In this document: one piece after another, positions 45,348 through 55,759 of the stretch
How the letters are laid out: every line of letters starts with the position of its first letter
Position numbering within the stretch: the stretch's first letter is position 1
Source of the DNA: Chalara sp. BL73
Taxonomy: Eukaryota > Ascomycota > Leotiomycetes > Helotiales
NCBI GenBank assembly: GCA_918026815.1
Contig: CAKJVC010000030.1
Coordinates: forward strand, 558,001-622,000
Length of the DNA stretch: 64,000 nt
Direction of reading: 5' to 3'
Translations under genes and position numbers: made by a program
The notes under the pieces: generated by a model
The model's input: only the letters and a program-made list of their open reading frames with translations
What the model was told of the DNA's origin: nothing
Database searches by the model: none

Positions 45348-47646
45348 ATGCGCAGATTAAGGTCCTTGGTGACTCCCAAACGTGAATTTTCGACACGTCG
45401 TGCGTTGCTGCCGCTGTACGAACCTCTCAACACCACGACGCGAGAAATCCGGCTTCTCGAGCTTCTTCCTGCCAAGGATCCGACCGATAATATTCGATAC
45501 ATCCTCCGAAAAGTATCGCTCGACACGAAGCCAATATACCTGGCCCTCTCGTATGTTTGGGGCGACCCTAAGAATACAAAAACGATAGAGGTGAATGGCA
45601 TCACCGTTTCGGTAACTTCCAACTTGCACAAAGCCTTGCAGCAGATGCGCCATGACACCACTGCCGAGCCGCGGACTTATTGGGTTGACGCTTTGTGCAT
45701 CAATCAAGCAGACAATATTGAAAAATCTTCACAGATCCGGTTCATGAGGGAAGTCTACAGCAATGCAGCGATTGTGGTCATCTGGTTAGGAGAGCTTCAA
45801 GCCAATGCTCGCAGCGCGATGGCGACCATTTATGCCACAAGCCAGGTATCAAATAGCGAACACGACGGAGGATTCAAAAGGGAGCTGGTCTTGCACGGGC
45901 TTGAGCTGGAAGGGGCTCTTCTTGCTCTCGGAGACTTTTTCCAGCTCGAGTGGTAAGGCAAAGTCTCGGTATTGTCGACAGGGCTGACAGTCACATAGGT
46001 GGCGTCGCGTGTGGATTATCCAGGAGGTTGCCGTAGCCAGGAAGGCGATTTTTCTTTGCGGCAGCCAACCGCTGGGGTGGGACGACTTCAAGAATGCGCT
46101 CGTTTTCTGGACCAGCATGATAGACGATGCCGTGCGGACCGACCGTCTCACGGTCTCGCTTCAGCTCTTAAAGCACATCATGCACGGGAGTAGCGCTCGC
46201 GTGATTCTCTGGCAGAACGCGCGATTGAATGGGCCACAAAACGATTATCAGAAGCGCCTCGAAGTATCGTACGGTCTGCTAGGCATGCTTGAGGAGAGCT
46301 GGAACTTCGATTCTACCGACCCAAAGGACAAGATTTATGCTTGGTTGGGTCTCATCGTTGATGGAGACTTTACTGTTGAGCCTGACTACAATGCAACAAC
46401 CGCACAGGTTTATAGCGGACTCGTCAAGGCGATGCTTCAGCAGAAGAAGTCTTTGACTCTCGTCGCTTTCACTGGGTCATCCTGCAGAGAGCAGAAACCT
46501 GACATTGAGCATCTGCCTTCTTGGGTTCCGGATCTCAGACGAGGAGCTCGGGGAACTGCGCAAAACGCTCCATACTGGCTCCGCCCTAAGAGCTATCGAG
46601 CGTCAGCCGGTCTTCTAGCGGATGGGTTCGTTTCCGACGACCTACGGACCCTCACAACCAAAGCTATCAGGCTCGGAAGAATAATCTCGCTCGATCTAGA
46701 CACCGATGAACTGAGCAGACAGAGCATTGACATGAAGCTTTGCCGTTGGCTCTATCTCATCCTCGGTTCAAGCAGTCGTCCCGACTCAGTCGTCCGTCCT
46801 CTCCATGACGCCGTCTTCGATACCTTTGTATGCTTTTGGGATGACCAGCATCTTGGGCTCGCCGAGGCCTCTTATCAAGCCTTGCAATTAAATATGGATC
46901 ACATGCGGTTGGGATATATGGCGTACCTTGGGTATTCCGACCGAATGGAAGATTATTTAGAAGCTCAGCATGCAGAAGCAGCGCTTGACACTGGAGTTTA
47001 CCTGCTTCGCAGGATTGAGATCTTACAGCCAAACGGCAAGACGAAGACTGCTGCTGTCCTTGGATCGGCCCGTGACCTTTTGTATCCGGTTACCCGGCCA
47101 CAGTCCATGAGCTCGCGGGCCACGCGCACAGAAGGTGAAGCACTTCAGGGAATTACTGCCCTATCGAAACCGCGCTTTCTCGACTTGGAGAACTTTCTAC
47201 GCTTCTTCAAGCTCTTTGATCTGGATCCCGAATTAGAGAATCCCAATTGCAAATTCATCGACCTCTTCCAGGAGCTGTTTCGAGGACATGGTTGCACCTG
47301 GACCAAGGACGCAAGCGACTGGCCTCCCGGCGCCGGAGATGCCCTTCTAGCACTGCTAATGAATTGGATGCAGCGGTTCCTGAGCCACTTTGCCTCGGTA
47401 ACCGCCAGAAAAGCTCTCTTTCTCACGGACAGCGGCCACTTTGGGCTTGCTCCGAAGATCACCCAAACCGGTGATTATCTCTGTGTTATTCAAGGGTGCT
47501 CATTGCCGGTCGTCATACGAGAGCAAAACAATGGAGATTATTTTGAGATTGTTGGCCAGTGTTATGCTCCTGGTGTGATGTATGGAGAGTTTATTGAGAG
47601 GATGGACTCAAAGGGTCAACAATGGGAGATGTTAGGATTTCAATAG
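45348..47646 (+). CDS. HET-domain protein, complete
   Basis: Exon 1 (45348-45952) and exon 2 (45999-47646) splice in phase through a 46-nt intron with CTGAC branch and ATAG end to a 750-residue protein. HET motifs are all present: YLALSYVWGDPKNTKTI, TYWVDALCINQADNIEKS, EVYSNAAIVVIWLG, VWIIQEVAVARKAIFLCG and DPKDKIYAWLGLI. A long C-terminal region follows and closes with the usual HET-family ending (GDYLCVIQGCSLPVVIRE, YFEIVGQCYAPGVMYGEF). No frameshift or stop occurs, making this the best-preserved HET gene in the window. HET proteins control heterokaryon incompatibility and related cell-death responses; the partner locus is unknown. It lies inside the segment proposed to be inverted. Confidence 0.9.
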
Positions 47647-47784
47647 CGAACTGTGTCCAGGTGAATTATGCTTTTAGGTTTAGCGTGCCGAAATGAAATT
47701 AACGGTTGCTGTTTTCAAGAGATTTATGTTAAGCGAGTGAGATTCTGGTTGCTCTCCCTTAACGACGACACGAACCTTTTCTCC

Positions 47785-47938
47785 AGCAAAGTCGTGGAAA
47801 GCGCCTGGAGAGGACGGTCTCCCTGCGATAGTTTGGAAAGAGACCTGGCCAGTAGTCAAACAGCGGGTTTTGGCACTATTTCGTGCGTCGATGGAAGAGG
47901 GGACGCTGCCTGACCAATGGCGGCACGCAAAGATCATA
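47785..47938 (+). mobile_element. Short Tad1-like LINE piece (RT start), target of the Fot1 insertion
   Basis: The frame KSWKAPGEDGLPAIVWKETW followed by LPDQWRHAKII is the same RT opening as in the LINE at 28.9 kb but only about 50 residues long. It is interrupted at a TA dinucleotide by the Fot1-like element. Beyond that element only a few bases (ACGCTTTAA) resemble the LINE before DDE-transposase sequence begins. Confidence 0.75.
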
Positions 47939-49757
47939 AGTCGGACCCCCCCACCTTGGGCCACCTCGCTTAGCACACCGCTACTACCACTCTACCTACT
48001 CCGAATCCTTATTTCTTCACAGCTTTTTAATCAATTATCTCCAAATTTTGCGCACAGCTTGGACTAATCATGAAGTCTAATTATACTGAAGAAGACCTCC
48101 AACGAGCACTTAATGCAGTCGCAAAAGGGGAGTCTGTGCGCGAAGCAGAAAAAGATTATGGCATTCCAAGGTCTACTATTCAAAACCGAATATATGGCCA
48201 CGTTTCGATGAAAGAAGCTAAAGAACATTGTCAAAGGCTTTCACCGGTTCAAGAACAACGTCTTACAGATTGGGTTTTGACCCAGGAAGCGATAGGCCAA
48301 AACCCTACACACTCACAGATCAGAGCTTTTGCGGGACGTGTCCTGGCTGCTAAAGGAGACGCGGTTCCTTTAGGAAAACGATGGATGCAAGGTTTTCTCC
48401 GACGAAATCCTATTCTTAGGACCAAAAAGCAATTCAAGATCGATTCTGCTCGTGTCAATGGTGCTACAACCGATATAATTAAGGCATGGTTCAATAAACT
48501 GACTATTCCTAAAATCAAGGCCATCAAACCCGAGAATCGCTGGAATATGGATGAAGCTGGGATTATGGAAGGTCAAGGACTCAATGGATTAGTAGTTGGA
48601 AGTGTCAATCGACGTTTTATTCAAAAGAAACAGCCCGGCTCTAAGACCTGGACGTCCTTTATTGAGTGTATCTCTGCTGCAGGAGTAGCACTACCTCCTT
48701 TAGTAATGTTTAGAGGAAAGTCAGTACAGCAACAATGGTTTCCTAAGTCTCTTGATGAATTCAGGAATTGGGAGTTTACTGCAACCGAAAACGGCTGGAC
48801 ATCTGACGATACTGCTTTAGAATGGCTAAAAAAAGTGTTCATTCTTCGGACCGCTCCACGTGACCGATTAGAGGCCCGACTTCTTATTCTAGATGGCCAT
48901 GGAAGCCATGAAACGTTGGAGTTTATGTGGGAATGCTTTTCGAACAATATTCATCTCTTATTTTTACCTCCGCACTCTTCGCATGTGCTCCAACCTTTAG
49001 ATTTATCGGTTTTTTCTCCTTTAAAGAATGCCTACCGCAAACAGCTCGGATTTTTAAGTTTATTGACCGATTCTACACCTCTCGGAAAGCGAAATTTCTT
49101 GCTTTGCTATCGGAAAGCTCGAATAGATAGTTTGACAGCTACAAATATCAAAGCAGGATGGCAAGCTTCAGGGTTGTGGCCGGTCCGTGTAGCGAAACCT
49201 CTTATGAGCCGACTATTGCTTGAAAATAGCAATAAACCAGTTGAACCAACTCTAAAAACTTCTGAGAAAGTGTCGGTGCTAGAATGGAACCAGGATGGGT
49301 CATTTATTGCATGGGAGACTCCTAAAAAAGGAGAAGATGTGCGAGGACAGGGCGCTATGATTGCCGAGCTAGGGGACACCGATCCTTCAACCTGTAGAGT
49401 GCTTTTTTAGGAAGATTGCAAAAGGTATAGATGAAAAGGATTTTGTTATTGCCCAGCATGAGCTTCGAATCAAACAACTAGAAGCTAAGGTAGAGCAATT
49501 GAAGCCTAGGAAACGGCGCAAAGTAAAGACTAGTCCAAATTCCAGGTTTGCAGGGATCGAGGCCATTAAAAGGCTCAAATTGAAGCTGGAGATCGCCATA
49601 TTGAAGCAGAAGACTCTGATACATTAGAGATAGTGCCTCTACATTATCTTGCATAGAAGTTGAAGAATAAAAAAGTTATGGTTGTCTAAAGTAGGGTGGT
49701 AGGAGCTAAGCGAGGTGGCCCAAGGTAGGGGGTGGCCCAAGGTGGGGGGGTCCGACT
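47939..49757 (+). mobile_element. Fot1/pogo-type DNA transposon, complete with TIRs and TA duplication
   Basis: Both ends begin AGTCGGACCCCCC and continue ACCTTGGGCCACC in inverse orientation. TA lies immediately outside each end (47937-47938 and 49758-49759). Near the right end the block ACCTTGGGCCACC is present twice. The single gene inside is nearly full length. This is a young, structurally complete Tc1/mariner-superfamily element nested in an older LINE piece. Confidence 0.92.
48070..49410 (+). CDS. Fot1/pogo transposase with DDE domain
   Basis: The 446-codon frame starts MKSNYTEEDLQRALNAV, a psq-type HTH (ESVREAEKDYGIPRSTIQNR). It continues with a CENP-B-type HTH (SHSQIRAFAGRVLAAKG, KRWMQGFLRRNP) and a DDE_1 domain. 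The acidic residues are visible in WNMDEAGIMEGQGLNG, LLILDGHGSHETLEF and SHVLQPLDLSVFSPLK. The frame ends in a run of six T (near 49405) with TAG. With five T it would continue RKIAKGIDEKDFVIAQHELR and a basic coiled tail (KPRKRRKVK) of about 70 residues to a stop near 49627. The enzyme core is intact; the tail may be lost by a one-base insertion. Confidence 0.9.
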   Translation: MKSNYTEEDLQRALNAVAKGESVREAEKDYGIPRSTIQNRIYGHVSMKEAKEHCQRLSPVQEQRLTDWVLTQEAIGQNPTHSQIRAFAGRVLAAKGDAVPLGKRWMQGFLRRNPILRTKKQFKIDSARVNGATTDIIKAWFNKLTIPKIKAIKPENRWNMDEAGIMEGQGLNGLVVGSVNRRFIQKKQPGSKTWTSFIECISAAGVALPPLVMFRGKSVQQQWFPKSLDEFRNWEFTATENGWTSDDTALEWLKKVFILRTAPRDRLEARLLILDGHGSHETLEFMWECFSNNIHLLFLPPHSSHVLQPLDLSVFSPLKNAYRKQLGFLSLLTDSTPLGKRNFLLCYRKARIDSLTATNIKAGWQASGLWPVRVAKPLMSRLLLENSNKPVEPTLKTSEKVSVLEWNQDGSFIAWETPKKGEDVRGQGAMIAELGDTDPSTCRVLF

Positions 49758-49764
49758 TACGCTT

Positions 49765-51232
49765 TAATCGATTTATTAACAGAAACGTCAAGAACCTGAA
49801 CGTAGCCTGTGCAACCTCCTGGGGTAATAGTCAAAGTAGTATTGAGCTTCTTAAACTCGGCGCGAAGCTCAGCCTGTAATCTTTCCATCTCCTCCCGCTT
49901 CTTCTGCTCCGCTGCAGACACAGGTTTTTTCGTTTCTTTGTTTTTATGTGGTGCGAAAGCGTCGAGAGAAAGGAATCGAGGTTCGTTAGCAGATAAAGGA
50001 AAAGCGGAAGCGTGCGAGAACTATGATTTAACCCAGTCAATAGTAGTCTTGGTGTTCGCATATGCTTTCTCGTTGAAAATTACTACAACGCCAGGGTTAT
50101 ATTTCTTCTTTTCAGCTGTTCTTCGTGAATCTTTGGAATTTGGCTTTCCTCGATATATAAGAAGAGGTTTACAGCGCTGAACTCCGTCTGCAAAAACGAG
50201 AATCTGGAGAGTACACTGGCGCTTGTCCCATCCAGAACAAGCAGTACGAATAAGCACTGTTTTAGAGCCTTTGGTTGCGTAAGTTCTCCCTTTTTGTACC
50301 TCCCAAGGCAAAGGTGATTGATCCATATTAGAAATCTCGGAAAGATAAAATCGTCCAACTTTACGTGGTATAGTAGAAGCAGCGTTAATTGTAGTAGTGA
50401 TAGCGGTCTCAATGCTTCCAGCAGCTTCTCTCACGCTTTCAGCTTCGCTATTAACGTCAATTATTTGCACGGTCATACGCCGATTGTACCGTAGCCACTC
50501 CTCAATCACCTCTCGCAATTCCTCTGGTGGCTTTTGTGCTTTTTTCGTTCCAGTTCGAAGAGAGATAGAATAGCGGCGTTTAAAGCCTCTGAACCAGTTA
50601 GTGGAAAAGCGGAAATCCAAGTACGCCTTCTTCCCATTTTCATTACGTATTACTCTTTGGGGATAGAGTTTTGCGTATATATCGTGAGCGCGTCTCAAGA
50701 ACCATTTGAATGAGATTTTACGGCCTAGGTCTCGAGCTTCTAGAAACCGCTTGTTCAGCTCTTTCTCCATCTCCTGCTCTTTTACCATAGTATTCTTTAC
50801 ACGGTAACGTTTCGTGCCAGCTTTTTGATTGATAATCCTTTCTTTAGTTATCACCCAATCACGAAGCATCTTACGAGAGATCTTCAGCTTTTTCGCAGCA
50901 TAACGATTAGAAATTCGTACGAAATCCTCCTCTTTCTTCTCTGGGTTTCCCTTCCTCCATGTGTTCTGAAAGTACGAGATAGCAGCTAACTTATGCTCTC
51001 GAGTATAGTTATATCGTTTCCCTTTATAATCCCCGGTCTCTTCCTCTTCAGGTTCCATAACTCCATCGCCTTCAATATTCTCTACAACCCTCTGCGCAAT
51101 CTCTTGATCCCCAGGCTCTCCTCCTTCCGATCGAATACGCCATTCTGCAAATTGTTGAAGAACCTGGAGTTCGCTCTTTCCACCAGCGAGACGGCGATTT
51201 AATACAGTATCAGAGCTACGAGGCTTCTTTCG
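49765..51232 (-). pseudogene. DDE-superfamily transposase of a second DNA element, one nonsense codon
   Basis: Minus-strand coding starts near 51232 with RKKPRSSDTVLNRRLAGGK, passes the ATG at 51058, and reads YTREHKLAAISYFQNTW and a HTH (RYAAKKLKISRKMLRDW). It then reads the catalytic region SNMDQSPLPWEV, GRTYATKGSKTVLIRT, SGWDKRQCTLQILVFADG and ANTKTTIDWVKS. TAG at 50023-50021 is followed in the same frame by FSHASAFPLSANEPRFLSLD, AFAPHKNK and PGGCTGYVQVLDVSVNK. One CAG-to-TAG change therefore explains the break. The C-terminus ends where LINE/Fot1 sequence begins. The N-terminal end coincides with the right breakpoint of the DUF3638 gene; continuing coding for it is found beside the left breakpoint (36011-36066). 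Confidence 0.75.
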
Positions 51233-51236
51233 GGGG

Positions 51237-52932
51237 GCTGTCTATTTTGGTGCTGACAACAGAGCCTGGGTCCAGTATCGAGGAGGGAAGGAGGTGGTCC
51301 CACTGCTCGCCACCCCTTTTGCCGAGAAACTTGACGAATGCCTCGTATATATTGATGAAGCACACACACGTGGAATAGACTTGAAGCTGCCCCAGAAAGC
51401 TCGAGCATTAACACTAGCTCTCGGCCAGACGAAAGATCACACGATGCAAGGTAAGCTGACTGCCGACCATCGCCCTGATTGACAGGCGTACTAACAGACC
51501 CAGCTGCGATGAGGCTACGACAACTGGGAACCACTCAGTCTATCGTTTTCTTTGCCCCCCCCCGAGGTCCACCAGAGCATCCTCGACGTGTGTAGGAAAA
51601 GACGTGGAGAGGTACTTGAATCTTCCCGTATTGATTCCTCTCACGTCGTGTGCTGGCTTCTGGAACAGACCTGCCGCGCGAATGAGCACTTGCAGAATCT
51701 GTATCTTGCACAAGGAACGGATTTCTGCCGCCGGACGGGTGCGCAATGGAAATACGTGAAGTTCCTCACGGCAAATCGCCACCGGGAAGCCTATCTCAGG
51801 GTTATTCAACATCCAGAGCGCCAAACTCTTGAGCAGCTGTACGGGGTAGTGATAGACCCCCAGCCGAGTTCCGTCGCTGATATGCCGTCCGCAGAACTGA
51901 AGGGTTTTATGGAGGAGCTCGGTGAGCAGAGACGAGCAGCAAACAGCAAGGGAGATCGTATTCATAGCTCTGTGTTAGAAGAAGTAGAGCAGGAGCGAGA
52001 AGTCGAGTTCCATGTCGAGCAGGTACGCCAAGTGCAAAAGCCGACGCACTACAAGGCTCTCACATTCCCGGGTCTGCATCCAGCTTTCGTTCTTTTTGCC
52101 AAAACTGGCGGCCTCGCTGGTGGGCATGGGTACGAACACGTCTTTGATGCTCTGGCGCGGACGAGCATCGGTCAAAAATATAATGTTCGTCGCACGACGT
52201 CGCAGCTGTACGTCTCGGCTGAGTTCATGCGTACTATTGACCTGGGAAAGAGTATCCAGAATGACAACTTCCTCGTAAGTCTATAGCCCATCAGCATTCC
52301 TTGTCACTGGTTGTGCTAAGCAATGTCTTCCACAGCGCCCTATTGAATGGATCCTGTGGAGCCCTTCGAAGGGGACGGCCCTCATAATTATCTCCGAAGA
52401 GGCTGAACTTTTGATTCCCATGATTCGTGCAGCGAGAAAGCCAATGGTACACCTGATTACGTATGCTGCCCCTGTCACAAAAAACATACTGCACTTCAAC
52501 GGACTTTCATACTATGTCCTCCCTCGCCTACCCGATGGCTACACAGCACCCGACTGGCTCTCCATCGAACTTGGAATTTTCGCTGGCAGGCTATACATTA
52601 ACTTCTCGGAGTGTGCTCCTCTGACCAATTACTTGCAGCTTGCGGACAAGGCTGGTACAAACTCCCCGCAGAGTCGCACCGAGCACGTCGGCATCTCTAC
52701 CAAGAATCCTGTCGACTTCCTACTGGAGTGGCTTACGGTCTGCCGCAAGGGGCAAGACATCATGCACACGCCAATGGGTTATATCTGTCAGGGACGGCCC
52801 TTGCACGAAAGCCATCCTTTCTTTGCGGCGCGCAGTACAGATGCTAGAGAGGTTGAAAGGCTTTCTGGAGGTGGAACTAGTGGCGATGTAGACGAAGCTG
52901 AAGACCAGGATCTGGACCTTGAAGACGAGTAG
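51237..52932 (+). pseudogene. C-terminal part of the DUF3638/DUF3645 protein (opposite strand to its N-terminal part)
   Basis: Coding opens mid-gene with AVYFGADNRAWVQYRGG, then DECLVYIDEAHTRGIDLKLP and TKDHTMQ. A 53-nt intron (51451-51503) leads to AAMRLRQLGTTQSIVFFAPP. A C9 run (51555-51563) has one base too many before EVHQSILDVCRKRRG. The next exon runs to DNFL, and intron 52275-52335 (61 nt) leads to RPIEWILWSPSKGTALIIIS and a long C-terminus ending in an acidic tail at 52932. This is exactly the region expected after WLDIDTQAK, where the minus-strand part stops at 36067. The halves do not overlap and nothing is missing between them, so a clean break explains the arrangement. Confidence 0.85.
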
Positions 52933-53123
52933 GATCCAGTAGATAAAATGCGTGTCATTTAGTCATTGTGCACACCCTATTTTTACCCCCCATTTTTACC
53001 GCAAAAGTCCTAGTTTTTGCTTAATAATATTTTTTCTTCTGTAAATATTAAGGACTTGAAATTTTTATTATTTTTTATTATTCTATTATAAAAGTGTAAG
53101 GATGTCGAATACAAGGTTAGGAG
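52933..53123. other. AT-rich 3' flank
   Basis: AT-rich sequence downstream of the DUF3638 C-terminal part, with no features. Confidence 0.4.
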
Positions 53124-53597
53124 TACCGTATTATCTGTCGCACAGTACCATGGTCTTATAAGCCGTTCCTTCCACTTTTGATTCGTTGGGGGATGGTCTT
53201 ATAGCTAAGTATGGTCTTTTACAAAAGGAGTGTAGCGTTGTGGACCGAGGAGGAAGATGAGAATGATATGACTATAGATTCGGGCATTGAATCAGACGAG
53301 AGGTTTGATCCTGATGAGGAGGGGGATATGGCAGATGAGAATATTTAGCGTTTTCTATTGCTTTTAGTATATTTACTTTTATATCTATGTATTTTGTTAA
53401 TATTAAGCTCCTTTCGCTGTTTACAACACTATACTTCCTTATATACTCTATAAACGAGGAATCGAGGACCCATTAATAATATAAGACCATGGTCTTATAG
53501 CCCGTTCCTTCCATTTTTGATACGCCGGGAAATGGTCTTATGGGAGGGGGTGGTCTTATATCAAGGGGCGGTCTTATGCGACAGATAATACGGTATG
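53124..53597. mobile_element. Miniature pogo-like element with internal sub-repeats
   Basis: CCGTATTATCTGTCGCA at 53126-53142 is matched in inverse at 53577-53593, with TA at both edges. Inside both ends are inverted copies of ATGGTCTTATA.GCCGTTCCTTCCA, and GGTCTTAT occurs many times. The centre keeps only a short acidic coding tail (TIDSGIESDERFDPDEEGD) ending at TAG near 53348, resembling the C-terminus of a pogo-type transposase. It is therefore a 470-bp deletion derivative of a family different from the Fot1 element at 48 kb. Confidence 0.85.
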
Positions 53598-54882
53598 TTT
53601 TGTTGCACGTCGCACCGGGAGATGTGATTAGGCAATGCGGCCAATAGAGAAGGGGGGGCATATAAATAAGGGAGGGGAGGAGGGGAGATAGTGGGGCTAT
53701 TAGATGCATGATAGCAGCCATTGATTCCTGTGGTCGATGGGTTCTAGTGCCTGACATGCCTATAGATACGAGGGTAAGAAGCTTTGGATTTAGCCAATTA
53801 TTTTTGTATTAGAGGATTTTCGATAATAATGCGATTAATATCCAATGAAACGGCACCCTATGTTTAATGTAGCCTGCTTTACCCATTATCGTTCAGACGA
53901 TCAGCTGGTTCCTTGCCTTAGGTTAGGCATTTCGAGGTAAGTTTGCGGAGCTGAGATGAGTCCTTCAGATGGAGGTCACATGTATCCGAGTTAAAAAACG
54001 AATATACAGTTTGTAGTTTTGATCAAGCGGACATGCCTAGATGCCGGAAATCCTGAATTTGCAACTCAGCTGGTAACTGCCAGACCTCGAGAGGAAACCA
54101 AGGCGGAATCAATTAGACACCAGAATACTCTCTCATTCTTCCAAGTGCAAAAAAAATCAAAAAAATCCACAAGTGTCATCACGTCCTTTGACAACCCGAC
54201 AACGGGTGACTGAATACTAAGTGCTTCGAGTTTAGTAAGTAATATGGGGTTATCCCCGTTGCATTTGGGCCGGCTATTTAAAGGCATTATACCTTATTCC
54301 AAATTCTTTCAAGACACCCACCTCTTGCAAGCCTGCGTTAATGGCATTCGGTGGCTAGTTACTATGCCGACTGGTAAGTCAAATTTGGGGGCCGTACTCC
54401 TCAGTTAGCAGTTATGTGGCTTCATCATTCTTTTTAAAAACTCTAGACGCCGTTAGTTGATTGATCCGTGGCTGGAATGGTGCGAGACCAACAGATGACT
54501 CTCATAAAACTTTAGCATTTAATTTAGTTAGCATAATAGTTCCACATAAAGTCATGTTCTTTTACTTTCTGGAAGCAACGTTTATATACCTGAGCAAACG
54601 GGTGCTGTGACTTTTGTCTACCTTTCCAGATTAAGTAAACAACTACGGCTCCGGCGCTTTCTTTATATGCATCAATGCTCACTACTTCACTTTCCTAGCT
54701 ACCAGTTGGTAGTTTGAACATAATGTGCTTGGTTCCTGGTGGAAGTGCGGATGAAGTTGGGTTGCTGCCGTTTTTTCTACTTCTTTTCGCTGAAAGTTTA
54801 ACGACGACTGATGTGGTACTAGCACGACCTCGCTTCTTGCCTTTTCTTTTTAGCGGCTTTCTTTTGGGTTCACTCCGAGTCA
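53598..54882. other. Gene-poor stretch
   Basis: No gene is supported. AT-rich with C/T-rich patches; a possible degraded promoter or intron of the kinase fragment lies near its end (about 54700-54880). Confidence 0.35.
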
Positions 54883-55152
54883 GTGATTTTGTTCAAGTTA
54901 CTTTCGGCTTTCGGCCCGCTACCGGATGCGCTCGTAAAGCATGTCAATGACGAGGAAGCGGGAGCGCTCTTAAAGGGCCTGTGGCAGGCCATAGCAGAAG
55001 ACGAATCAAACGAAGCTTTTGAGCAATGGTCTGAGGAGATGTTTCCTAACCTTGACAACGAGGCAAAGAGGTTGATATTGAGGATGACAAATCTCGATCC
55101 AGCGAAAAGAGCATTAATGTCGGATATTATAATGGATCCTTATTGGAACTGA
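54883..55152 (+). pseudogene. C-terminal end of a fungal protein kinase
   Basis: The frame reads LLSAFGPLPDALVKHVNDEE, a Trp-rich middle, FPNLDNEAKRLILRMTNLDP and KRALMSDIIMDPYWN before the stop. This is the end of a Ser/Thr kinase C-lobe (the LDPxKRxxMxxIxxDPxW ending) from a family common in fungal accessory regions. No ATP-binding or HRD region is found upstream, so only the last 85-90 residues survive. The start codon used is not a true gene start. Confidence 0.7.
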
Positions 55153-55759
55153 GTTGAGGAGTTCCCACGGTGTTAATAGGATTGCAAACGAGCAAGGTAA
55201 CGCCCCAGATTGGTTGACGGATGCATAGTATTAGAGTGGACCAGGAATGTATCGAATAGAATTTGGCTTGTTGTTAACTACTGTCGCCTGCAGCAGCAAC
55301 AGCGACTTCCCTGTTGATCCATATGATGTGCCCGATGGCTTGTCAAATAGCAGCGAAAAAGCGTGTTCGTTTTTGCCCGAAGCCCTGTCTTGATTTTTCC
55401 AACCCCTCGCCACATGTAAGGTCTCGCTAGTTGGTAGAGCGCGTTGGGACATGGAATTTCACGATAGTCAAAACTGACATATATGATGTTAGCATTGCGA
55501 TCAGAGCCATCTTTGAGAGATACCATGGCGTATTAATGGAGAAGTCCAACATGCGAGGCAGGCAGCATCTCGGAGTAATAATTTCCCATGGCGGCACACT
55601 GCGTTCAGCAAAGATTTGGTAAAGCAGCCTTGACTCTTTCATCTTAACATTCTTGCGTACTAGATCTCTCCACCAATCCCTTACCGCATTCAGGAGTGGG
55701 TCCGCATTCTCTCCGTCCCTACATCACAAAGAGATGAACGAGGGTCCAACCGTTATAAG
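55153..55759. other. Spacer between kinase tail and pectate lyase
   Basis: No coding sequence assigned. A tRNA-like D-arm string near 55430 lacks a matching T-arm. The missing 5' exons of the lyase are not recognisable here. Confidence 0.35.

Noticed and set aside
55424..55460. tRNA-like string CTAGTTGGTAGAGCGCG
   Set aside because: It resembles a tRNA D-arm/box A, but no acceptor-stem pairing or T-arm with a B box follows at the right distance.
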